Of a stretch of 64,000 bases of DNA, positions 44,030-53,721 are shown one piece after another. The notes beneath the pieces are model-generated. The model saw nothing but the letters and a program-made list of their open reading frames with translations, was not told where the DNA came from and did no database searches. The first letter of the stretch is position 1. Every line of letters begins with the position of its first letter. Location: NCBI RefSeq assembly GCF_018687715.1, contig NC_056766.1:3803501-3867500 (forward strand), in the 5' to 3' direction. Source of the DNA: Carya illinoinensis (taxonomy: Eukaryota > Streptophyta > Magnoliopsida > Fagales > Juglandaceae). A program made the translations under genes and the position numbers.

Positions 44030-44729
44030 CGTGCAACGGGAGGGTCAAGCCTTAAAGACTTAAAACCCATCTCCTACCTCTTTTATTTGCTCCCAGCCCC
44101 CGATACTAAGCCGTCTCTATACCCACTTTCACGGCCTCTTGGCTCCTTCACGCAAGCCTCATTTCATGGTGCCCCTTTCATTTTCCTCTCTTCATTTTCC
44201 ATTATCAAGGTAAGTATACTCGAATCCACTGTTTTTTTTTTTTTGTTTCTTTTTTCAGTTTTATGTTTCGGCATATGGATAGATGAAGTATGTGTGGAGG
44301 GTTTTTGTTTTTAAGAAGCATTGGACTGTTTTGTTGAGTTGAGTTGCCTGTACATGAGTTGCTTTTTTTGTTTTTATATCTACTCTATACATGTATTGAG
44401 GACAAGTTTGTGTAGCTCACGGGATTATGGCCTTTGTTTTCTCACGATTGCACACCAAGTGTTTGTGAAAATTCCTAACTCATCTCAGATCCTTTATTTT
44501 TGGCTATTTATAGTGGTTCTCTTATACATATGGCAAGCCCATAAGCGTGACTTGATTTTGGCTATTCTTTTTTGACTTGATTGCAGTGTTGATCCAGATG
44601 AGGTTCAAAGAAAGGGAAAAGCGAAAGAAGTTCACTCCTCCTGTGCCATTTGAGAACTCTTCAAGTGAGGATGAACTGATACTAGAACCTGTGCAGTTAG
44701 GAGAAACTTCAGGTGCATTTAATCCATGA
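44030..44729 (+). other. Leader-intron-exon module in Copia-B 3' region
   Basis: A pyrimidine-rich leader (44040-44209) with GCACGTGC (about 44027-44034) ends at a consensus donor ATCAAG|GTAAGT. A candidate intron follows to TTGATTGCAG (44577-44586), then an exon with ATG at 44598 and a 43-aa frame (MRFKEREKRKKFTPPVPFEN...) closing at TGA 44727-44729. The start is basic, followed by an ILEPVQLGE segment faintly like the VERE(V/I)xLGE block of Transposase_32 proteins. It may be the truncated start of the 3' gene seen in Copia-C; the similarity is weak. Confidence 0.4.
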
Positions 44730-45056
44730 AAAGTTGAGACACATCAGACTTTTTTTTTTCATGGCACACATAAGTGGTATTTATTCTCTTATAGTTATTG
44801 TCAGATTAATGACAAAAAGGGGGAGTGTTGAAAGTGCAATATTTAGGTATTGTGAAATTGAGGGGGAGTTTAATGAATTTGCTAAAATAAATTTGTTGAG
44901 GGCGAGTTGAATGATATTGAGGGGGAGAATGTTTTTATTCCTGATTATTTGTTTAGAATTTCTACTCGGTTTCTTCATTTGTTGTTTGTGGTTTTGACAG
45001 GTTTTATATTATATTCATCAAGTTGGTTTTGTCACCAATCCGCCAAAGGGGAAGAT
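44730..45056 (+). other. Copia-B pre-LTR region with purine tracts
   Basis: Contains AAAAAGGGGGAGTG (about 44815-44828), GAGGGGGAG (44861-44870 and 44920-44928) and the functional PPT at 45045-45056. No coding frame is supported. Confidence 0.6.
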
Positions 45057-45944
45057 TGTAGAAGCAAAAATTGGCTAGAAATAGATGACTAAATGATAAG
45101 GTTTATCTTATCATTATTTGTTTAAATTTGGATGAATGTAAAATAAGAGATGACTTTATCTTTAACAACATTGAGTCTATCTCGATGTTTATAAGGTTGT
45201 TTAGATAAGTCAGTTACATTTATTTCGAATTCATAAGAGTCTGTATTTATCAAGACCCGCAGCTGAACACAGATAAGAAACTACAATAAAGAGTTATCGC
45301 GAAATGTCAGCAACCCGACAGGAAACGTTCTCGCGACTGTCTCTACTCGTCGGTAGAATCCTACTATGACTGAAACTCTTTCCAGACTTTCTATTTAAAG
45401 GGATTCGGTTTTGTATCTCGATAGGGAGTTTGTGCCATGAATTTTAGAGAATATATTCTGAGCATTTATAAGAGAAAATTCACTTGAGAATTTTCATTGA
45501 GTTTTTCATCTCTTCTTGAGTGTGGTCATGTTTTGAGTGTGAAATAACATCGATTGGATTTCAGCCCCTAGAGTTCTAGGAGGAAAGGCAACATTTGAAG
45601 ATCGTCAGAGGTTCTGGCTGCTACTGCGGTAGAAGACAAACGGGTCGTTTGTCTAGGCAAGTAAGAGAGTCGAATTGCAAAGGTTTTGTAATTGATTATT
45701 GCTTGTAATTGTTCTTCAAATAATAAGATTGACTTTCCTGGGTTTGGTTGCCCCATAGGGCTTTACCTTTAAAGATTTTTTTAAAGGGTTTCCCTTCGTA
45801 ACCAATCGTTGTGTCTTACAAAGTTGATTATTTATTTTAAAGTATTTTATTCGTTTTATAATCTTGATAATTGAGATCTAACATATTTGTTCAAGAAAAT
45901 TGGTAGACAATTTCGTGGTTTATAGGGGTACGTTGAGAATTTCA
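45057..45944 (+). repeat. Copia-B 3' LTR
   Basis: An 888-bp partner of 40082-40969 with scattered substitutions, followed by the duplicated AATAC. Confidence 0.9.
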
Positions 45945-45949
45945 AATAC

Positions 45950-47320
45950 AAACACAAAATATGGACATTTTATAGTAAAGGGGAAAACTTGATATCTTTA
46001 GCTTTACAAAAATTGTACAAAACCAATTTCCTTCTCAATATTTACAAGAAAAATGACACGCTCAACATCACCATTTTTTTAATTAAGGTATGCACCATGG
46101 TCTCCTATAGGGATTATATGCACAATCTGGCTCCCTTCGTCACACCATGGGTAACGACCGTATGTATGACTTCATAACGAGCAACGCCTAGCTCCACGCC
46201 TTGTGTAGAAGTGACTAGGCATCTTTTAGCCTCTGCCAATAGAAAGGCCACGAAGTCGGCTTGAGAACGTTTCTGTCTTGTCCAAGCATGTTTTTGCTCA
46301 GCGATAACCCATGAAACGTCACTCAGTTTTACACATTCCCGAGTGATCAGAAGAGTTCCACTGATATAATACCCCATCTCAGCTTGGGGTTATGATACGC
46401 ACATACCCACAAGACACGTTTTAATATTTTGACAACAAAAATTGTAGTTGTTCTAAGTTTATAGTACAAGCACAAAGCATAGCACTAATAATAAATTAAT
46501 GATAGATAATAATTAAAAGGCAATTATGAGACATGTAATTGTTAGATAACGTGGCACAACATAATACAACAATCAAGCCTAGCATAGCACACAATTTCAT
46601 ATTATCATGTTTTCACAACTTCACGCGATTCCTAACGCTCCACTCAACCATCAGCTGACAATCCATCACAAACTACATATTTTACCCAATGCTCCACATG
46701 CCCTTGGCCACTAAACCAATCACAATCAGGCTACAGTCAAAACAAAGTTTTCCAATGTTAATTTTCTAAGGATCAATCTAGGGTTTTACTTACAATGCGG
46801 GACGATTGATTTATGGATGATCAAGTGTGCTAAGATATCCCGTGAGTGTGTGCATACGTGTGTCGAGTGGTGACATCGGGAGGCGTGTAGCATAGCAGTG
46901 GAAGTGGCAGCACATAGTGGCAGGGGTGGATCTGAATGAATAAATGGGGACCTACGACTAGGAAGACTAAAGGGTGGCAGATCCGACGTAATAGAGGGTA
47001 GAGGAAGGAGATTTTGGGGCGGAGGGTGTAGGTAAGCGGGGCGTTTGAACCCTAAAGGGATCTAGGTACATGTTGGGTAGATTTCAAGGAAGAAAGAAGT
47101 CAAACTGAGAGGAAAGGGTGAGGGGGTGGTTGGACGACCACCAGGAAGCTGCTAAAAGTGGTGGCCCGCGAGGGCACATGGTGGAACCGTAGGTAAAATC
47201 CACCTAAGCCGCACAGGATGGAAAACTGAGAGGGGGATTGAGAGATCCGGGGATGAAGGACGAGTGCCCACCATGGCTAACGTTGGACGGTGGCAGATGG
47301 CAGTGGCAACGCCACAATCA

Positions 47321-47409
<89 letters not shown>

Positions 47410-47640
47410 GAAGGCACTACGTAAAGATGTTAGACGAGGGTTGGGGGGTGGGTCGGACAGACGAAGTAGAAGAAGTGTAGCCAGCAAGCTTATGGCGGGC
47501 TAAGGGGTTGCGAGAAGAAGAAAATGGGGGAGAATTGGGGGGGGGGGGGGGGGGGGGGGGGGCTGGGGGTGGTGGGGTGCAGGAGGGAAAAAGTTTTTAG
47601 GGTTCCTAACTTTAGGCAAAAATGATGTAGTATTTCAACC
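45950..47640 (-). repeat. Old Gypsy LTR relic, main part
   Basis: A diverged copy of the 11795 LTR family in the same orientation. The segment 46088-46380 parallels 12440-12770 (GTATGCACCATG..CTCC, ACGAGC.A.GCC.AG..CC.CGCC, CACTCAGTTT, CGAGTGA.CAGA.GAG.TCCAC). Its leader holds a GA microsatellite (47323-47399) and a 26-base G run (47537-47562). The GA-repeat frames 47152-47503 are not genes. Confidence 0.6.
47323..47399. repeat. (GA)38 microsatellite
   Basis: An uninterrupted 77-base GA run within the Gypsy LTR relic, followed by a short G run and, 140 bp on, a 26-base G homopolymer (47537-47562) able to form quadruplexes. Confidence 0.95.
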
Positions 47641-47974
47641 AAGGGCTGGGCCCAAAATTCATACTAACTTCAGATCAGCTTCACTTGATCATAAGGCACG
47701 AGGTGAGAAGTTTAGTTGTGCATGAATTCTCTTCCTTTCTTTTATTATTGAGAAAAGCAAAGCGAATGAAAGAAATATGGACAGTTAAAGGAGTTGATGA
47801 TTGAATGGTAAATACAGTTGGAGGTTGATATTAGGGGCATTGCAAGCAACTTGTTTTTCTTCTTTCATTTGAGATGTCCAGTTCCACAATTTCTAGCTAT
47901 ATTTTTATTTGGCAAAAGCGTCAAACATAATAGCCGGAACGGAAAGCCGTGGTCTTTGATAGCACTTAAGGAAT

Positions 47975-48290
47975 ATCATTCATGGAAACCCAAATTGATA
48001 TGGGATATCCGGGTCTAGTATCTACCTTGCTAGCATTGTGCTACTTTAAAAGAGTAAATTTGAGCAAATATGACAAGAAATGTGAATCCTCATTGGATTG
48101 GGGCAATATCTATTGTTTTCCTCCTAAATTAATCATCTATTTACGTTTATTTTTGTCTTTTTAAAAACTATTTCATTTCAAGTCTTGGAAGTGATCATGA
48201 TTTTTATTTTGACAAAAATTTTGGCATGATTATTGTTTACTCAAGTATTTAAGTTTAATGCAATAATTTAGATTTTTCAGTTTTTGAGAA
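47975..48290 (+). repeat. Dispersed repeat X, copy 4
   Basis: A plus-strand copy matching the reverse complement of 38285-38530. With 47690-47860 against 38745-39425, it forms a long interrupted inverted repeat around the Gypsy LTR relic and Copia-B. Confidence 0.65.
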
Positions 48291-48399
48291 ATTCTCATAA
48301 TATCACAAACTAATTACAATATTACAATATTCATGACAAAAGCTTCTTAACCTTGTTGCCATGGGAAAAGCATCCAGCTTGCTCGCTGAAGAAATTAGA

Positions 48400-48623
48400 T
48401 ACGTGGATGATAAATAATAATTCAATAAAGTATCATCTAAATATTAAACTAGATGATAATTGTACAGAAAATAAGAATACTCTAGAAAGCACTATAGACA
48501 AAGTCTTTGCTGTGATGTAACTTTTTTTTGATTCTCTCCCTCTTGTATAAATATCTCATCATGTGTAAATGAAATACAAGGAAAAATATTTCTCATTCAC
48601 AGACTCTGTTATGGTATCAGAGC
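48400..48623 (+). repeat. Retroelement 5' LTR end with PBS, relic
   Basis: A TATA-like TGTATAAATATC (near 48544) and leader precede TGGTATCAGAGC at 48612-48623, an exact initiator-tRNA-Met PBS. Downstream (48700-48770) only a degenerate stretch follows, no gag. The LTR start and partner are not visible. Confidence 0.5.
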
Positions 48624-49693
48624 AGCATGACTAGCTATCTCTCTCTAATTTGAGCTCTTAATTTACATGACCCCAAAATGAGCTTGAATCAAATAAACTT
48701 AGTTAAATCTATGAGTTCCCAACTACCTTTCTATAAAAGCTATCTAAATGGCATTCCAAGGACAACTAGCATGCTTTAGTATTTATTTTACTATTCTTGT
48801 AAGTTGAGGCGGGAAGTAGTCATTGGGTTAATGCTAAGTGTAGAAGTGATGTTAGGTTATAATGTTGTGGCTTTCTCTTTTAAAGGGAAGGTTAAAGAAT
48901 ATTGAATGAGTATTAACACATTTATACTATTTATTGGAATAGGACCTATTGTGATGTTGGAAGTATCGAGGAGCATAGAGGTAAGTAGCTATGACCATAC
49001 TTCTTACGCCAAGCTCTCTTTGTAAAAGAATGTTTCTCTCTCTTATTGCAAATGTTCTTCCAAAAGAAAAGAGTAAATGCATATATTATGTACAAGCATT
49101 TCTTGGTAGCCCCTCGTATGCACCCTATTAATTATAATTGTGTGTATACATATAATGTAATTTAAGCACGTTAAATTCTAAATCATGAGATTTTCATGCA
49201 TGCTTTCGATCTTAAGAAATTATCGTCTTTCCTTATACGTACTATGACATGAAATGTCTTTTAAAGAAATGCATATGCATTGAACTAAGAAAAGATAATG
49301 AAAACGTTTTGACTGCAAAGAAAGGAAAGAAATGAAATGAAAGTTTTAATGTATGAAAATACGTAACAGCCACATGAATGAAAGAGTACCAAAGGAATGG
49401 GCAGATTGCAATACCGGATAAGTAGTATTGGTAGTGCATCTAGTGCTACCCTCTGACTGAAAGGGATTCCCAACCCGTGGCCACGGGTGGAGTCCAAATC
49501 CAAAGGAAGACTGCTAACCTTTACATACGGAACGTAACAGTGTGTACCTGCCAAGAAGGAAAGTGAAACTCAATGTATTGTTTATATATTTATGTTTTCA
49601 AAAGAAAAAGAATAGATGATTAATACGTTAGCGGCATAGTGTACTAATTGCTAAATATTAAACTCACTTTGTGTTTATATTTTAAACATCCAG

Positions 49694-49752
49694 ATAATGA
49701 AGAAAAAGCTGGGGAGCATGGTACTACTGACGAGGGAGAGGCAGATGCCTAG
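49694..49752 (+). other. Acidic terminal exon-like tail in Gypsy-type LTR
   Basis: After CATCCAG a phase-1 stretch encodes DNEEKAGEHGTTDEGEADA and then TAG (49750-49752). Same phase and charge as the tails at 2018, 12050 and 18154. Confidence 0.4.
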
Positions 49753-49827
49753 ATTTAGCCTATATGGTTCGTTTGTCATGGTGATAGGTTTTCTTTTGAT
49801 GTTAGTTTTATTTCTTTTGAATGAGTC

Positions 49828-49867
49828 CCTTGTTAATTGGGATATTTAAATATCCCAATTAACAAGG
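49828..49867. repeat. 40-bp perfect palindrome
   Basis: CCTTGTTAATTGGGATATTT followed immediately by its exact reverse complement, with no spacer. It can form a cruciform, or a 20-bp hairpin stem in RNA. Confidence 0.95.
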
Positions 49868-50094
49868 AAATGATGTAAATATTATGTATGGTATATGTAA
49901 CCTGTAATCTGGCCTTGGGCCTTATATATATTGTATCTGTGGGGACTATGTCCACCTAATGCCAAAACTATTTTATTTTGTTATGGACTTACGATGGACT
50001 TTGGAAAGTCCCCCTTTTTATATGTATATTGAGAAATTGTCTATCAAGCATTTCTCTCGTATATCATGGTAACCTAGGATATACGTATATATAT

Positions 50095-50379
50095 TTATAT
50101 ATCATGAGTGTACCATTGGACGGCTTTCTCGTTCCCGTTTCTGAAGGCAATCCCTATAATTGCATCACCTTCATCACAACGGATTTTGAAAGTCGTCTCC
50201 AAGTAGCATCTTTCACTCAAGCCCAATGGATATGGAATTGTTACATTCCCACACATTTTGCGGCAGTTGGGCTTGAGTACTTGGGCTGCCACTGCTGCCA
50301 ACATCGCAAGCAGTATCATTCCAATGAATGAGTTTAATTGCAAAAGCAGCTTCGAGAATTCTCCCATGGCCAGACCCAA
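50095..50379 (-). pseudogene. Wall-associated kinase (WAK/WAKL) N-terminal fragment
   Basis: A 94-aa minus-strand frame: a hydrophobic signal peptide (LLLQLNSFIGMILLAMLAAVAAQ, about residues 10-33) followed by a GUB_WAK_bind start with its cysteine pattern (PNCRKMCGNVTIPYPLG, then SERCYLETTFKIRC). This extracellular domain binds pectin fragments in WAK receptors. Only the first half of exon 1 is present; no EGF, transmembrane or kinase part follows on this strand. An orphan 5' fragment, the only recognisable host-gene piece in the window. Confidence 0.8.
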
Positions 50380-50514
50380 TAGATTCTTTCAACAAGATAA
50401 ATGTAATTCAATTGCGTTCGCAAGTACTGCTTAATTGGAGCCTCCTCCTAGAAATTTACAAGTTTTTGCGTTGTATGTTTGGGTTTGATACGTACTACTT
50501 TTCCAAGTCAGTGT

Positions 50515-51342
50515 CGGAGATCTTTCTTTTCACTCATGACTTGGAAAACGCAAATTACTTTCAATAATCAAAAGATTCCTTGCACTATTAAAATGGATGT
50601 GATTTAAAAAAAAAACCAAAATTTTTTTTAATAAGATAAATTCTAGAAGATTTCATCTCTATTCCTTCAATTACTCTTTTTAAATTTCTTCATTAAAATT
50701 AGACTTTCTGATCCTTCATGTTATTCAGTGGCCGGATCATTTCACATCTATTATTAAGAGGATTATAAAAATTTGGGAAACTTCACTGAACAAATCCGAC
50801 GACAAAAAAAATATTAATAGACACTGCACTATAGTTACGTACATTCATGCATGCAGTATCTTATTCTGATAAGCAGATCATCATATGAGTTTAATAATTT
50901 TCTCCATCGTGAAGAAAGCTGCTTCTGCGTGCAATATTAGTCATGAGTGGGAGGGCAGAATTGGCAGCTTTTCTAAATATAAACACGTATAAGGATGAAA
51001 TATTAGACCAATTCAGCTACCCAGACTTTTCCTAGTGAATGGAGGATCGGACGATGTACGCAATTAATTGGTATCTTCGATATGAAAAGAATACAATATT
51101 CTTACGGATTGTGATAAGTTGTTATTATTATCTAATGGCTGAAATTAATTAAACTGATGAAAAAGTCGACCGATCGACACTCATCAATTTTTATATCATA
51201 AATGTTTGGGGTCCGAGACTGATCTCGAAAGTGTCTATCGATAATTATTTCTTATTTAGTACGTAATTACGTAAATATTTTTTAATAATATTATAATTTT
51301 TTTAAAATAATATTTAAGAATATAAAAAAAATATATGGTATA
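50515..51342 (+). repeat. Segmental duplication, copy B, first part
   Basis: Matches 33250-34860 in the same order and orientation. It is interrupted at 51343 by Copia-D and resumes at 63191. Confidence 0.8.
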
Positions 51343-52679
51343 TGTTGCCCAGATGACTAACACAAGAGGGGGGGTGAATTGAGTTGTATTAAAAAAAATA
51401 ACAATTATAAATCAAATATATAATATAAAATATAAACAAAATATGAAATAGCAATAAATATAAAGAGTAAGGGTAAGAGAGATGCAAACTCAGTATGTTA
51501 ACGAGGTTCGGCCCCACTGCCTACGTCCTCGCCTCAAGTTACCCCTTGAGGATTCCCGAATTCACTATTCAATCTCCTTCAGGTGGAGATAGAAACCTAT
51601 TACACCTTTGAACAACACCGCTACAAAGGATCTGTGTAGAACACCCTCTACACTTGCAATCACCTTACACGTGGTGATTCAACTATTCCCCGTATAGATT
51701 ACTTTCTACACGCACAAGGGTTATACACACCCTTTTTTTGATACAAGAGCTGATAGTGGGTAGGTTATCAGAAAACACTCCTCAATGAGTGGAATAAGAA
51801 CAATACAGCACAAACTATATCTCTCAAAATGAACAAGAATTAAGGCTCAATGCTTAGAGAAGAGAGAATGAAAGTTTTGAATGAATGTTGTATGCTCTGG
51901 ATGTTGTAAATGTGAAGCTCTCAAATGATCTATTTATAGGCATATGAGACTTCATATTCAAATTTAAAAAGATTCACATGTCAAAGACAACATCATTCAC
52001 TTTTTCAAAAAATTCAAATAAAAGGTTCTTCCTTTTCAATTGTCAAAGACAACATCATTCATTTTTCAAAAACTTCAAACCTAATCTTTTACTTTTGGCA
52101 TATGACAAAAGGAGCACACTTTCCTTTTTCAAAAATTCAAACCTAATCTTTTACTTTTTGCATATGACAAAAGGAGCACACTTTACTTTTCAAATTTTTC
52201 AAACAAAATATCTACCTTTTGTATAAGTCTAAAAAAGCATCAATCACTTTTGAAAATATTCAAATATAACATGCACATGTGAAAGATGACAATCAATCAT
52301 CTTTAATATTTTCAAAGTTCAACCCTTTAATCAAGGTATGCACATGTGAAAGATGACAATCAATCATCTTTCAAAATTTTCAAATTTAATTTTCAAAATA
52401 TTCATGTACATGTGAAAAATGTATTTTAATGCTTTATGATAAAATATTAATTTTTGAGCCTTAATCCTAATTTCGAATTTTTAAGAGATTTACATATTAC
52501 TCTATGACTTTAATGTGAACTTGTTCCCTTCTTGCTCATGCTTGGTTCCTTGATGTGCTTGACTCCATTATGTGGACAACTTGAGCTTGAGACTCATTCA
52601 TTCTTTGAATTCATTTGTTATCATCAAAATCCATGTGTAGATATATAATTACACAAAGCTTGAAACCTTATGTTCAACA
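51343..52679 (-). repeat. Copia-D LTR (3' LTR in element sense)
   Basis: 1,337 bp, TGTTGCCCAGATGAC to TTATGTTCAACA. It contains imperfect tandem units of TTCAAAAATTCAAACCTAAT and GACAAAAGGAGCACACTTT (51975-52230); the other LTR has lost part of these. Confidence 0.88.
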
Positions 52680-52693
52680 ATCTCCCCCTTTTT

Positions 52694-53059
52694 GATGATG
52701 ACAAATACTTGATAGAACCTGAAACCTGTATTAATACTTAAGCTCTCCCTGAGAATGTGCGTTAGTTTTTCAAGCAAAAATATATAAATATAATTCCAAG
52801 CATATATAACAAGTTTAGCAATTTAAACAATGTTAATGTTCTAATCTAAAACTTCTCCCCTTTTTGGCATCATTAAAAAGGATCGGCAGCAAATAAATGG
52901 ACTGAAGAAAACGGTGCGTTAATAGACACTGTAGATAGTTGAAAAATGGAGCCGTCCGTGACCCGACAAGTGTTGCAAAGCCTCGAGGCCTAACTCTATG
53001 AATTTAGTGCGGCTGAAGATTTAAACAATCGCCTGATGTTGTTGACAAACGGGATTGAA
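52694..53059. other. Copia-D region between PPT and antisense gene 1
   Basis: Noncoding; two further CT-rich tracts (complementary to purine tracts) near 52744 and 52855. Confidence 0.5.
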
Positions 53060-53159
53060 GGCTCTAAGTTTCTATAAAAAAATGATCATTTTCACCTATC
53101 GGATACCACAAAAAATATATCGCTTCTTGACCTGAGTTCTGTTTTTCCATAACGATAGA

Positions 53160-53612
53160 ATGGCCGAACAATTCTCTTCCACTAATGTTCCAGACTTGAA
53201 TCAGGAACCCTTGACGCATCAACCATCAATCTTCTCTCCTGAGGCCGTCAATACCATGATAGGAGCAGAGAACTGTTTTTCTAGTAGGACTGATTATGAG
53301 ATTATTGCAGAATCAAGAATGCTCAGTAGTCAATATGCTGCCTCTGTTACAATCATGTCTCGGAGGTTAATGGCGAGGATGAGTGAGATTGATCATCTTA
53401 ACATCCAAATATCTGAGTTACGACAGAAGCTTGCTAATAAGGATAGAGAGAATAAAAGGCTAAAGCAGGAAAACAAAGAGTTGAAAAAATTTACAGATTG
53501 GTATGCTCATGATCTGCAACCACGAATAGAGGAGCTGGAACGAGAAAGGGTTCAGATACAAGGTCAACATCAGCAGATAACAGTAGAGGTTCATCGTTTA
53601 CTAGAAAAATAG
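53160..53612 (+). CDS. Copia-D antisense gene 1, coiled-coil protein
   Basis: 150 aa, uninterrupted, on the strand opposite to gag-pol. A TATA-like CTATAAAAAAATG (about 53069) lies about 90 bp upstream of the ATG. The N-terminus is acidic and Pro/Ser-rich (DLNQEP...SIFSPEAVNTM), followed by a long heptad-rich helix from about residue 55 (RLMARMSEIDHLNIQI, LRQKLANKDRENKRLKQENK) to the end. It resembles antisense gene 2 in length, layout and motifs (a short EN/S motif, then YAASVTIMSRRLMA against YSSSIVAFSQRVQA). No known family recognised. It is intact while gag and pol are broken. It could be an accessory or regulatory protein; function unknown. Confidence 0.6.
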   Translation: MAEQFSSTNVPDLNQEPLTHQPSIFSPEAVNTMIGAENCFSSRTDYEIIAESRMLSSQYAASVTIMSRRLMARMSEIDHLNIQISELRQKLANKDRENKRLKQENKELKKFTDWYAHDLQPRIEELERERVQIQGQHQQITVEVHRLLEK

Positions 53613-53721
53613 GGACAATCTACTGTTTAATCTCGCTGGCTTAGTAAGAAAACTTTTGACAATGTGTATCCAGCATATCTTGTATTTCTTTTGACTAAAT
53701 AAGATTTGAAGAGACAATTGT

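Larger units (their letters stand above)
40082..45944 (+). mobile_element. Copia-B, gag-only SIRE-like LTR retrotransposon
   Basis: LTRs 40082-40969 and 45057-45944 (888 bp each) with a perfect TSD AATAC (40077-40081 and 45945-45949). PPT AAAGGGGAAGAT at 45045-45056. Same family as Copia-A but with more decay: the PBS is mutated and gag has several lesions. Pol is absent. Unlike Copia-A its 3' region contains a leader-intron-exon module (about 44030-44729). Confidence 0.9.
48850..49970 (+). repeat. Gypsy-type LTR relic
   Basis: Contains GGCCACGGGTGGAGTCC (49479), an acceptor ACATCCAG and acidic tail (49694-49752), and a 40-bp perfect palindrome (49828-49867). The layout resembles the LTR at 1645-2169/7889-8070. 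The ends are unclear. The antisense frame 49285-49554 is not supported. Confidence 0.4.

Noticed and set aside
47152..47503. 80-111-aa frames over the GA repeat
   Set aside because: Poly-(Arg-Glu) or poly-(Ser-Leu) translations of a microsatellite.
50095..50379. Functional WAK gene
   Set aside because: Only a signal peptide and part of the binding domain are present; no EGF, membrane or kinase region follows on the minus strand.
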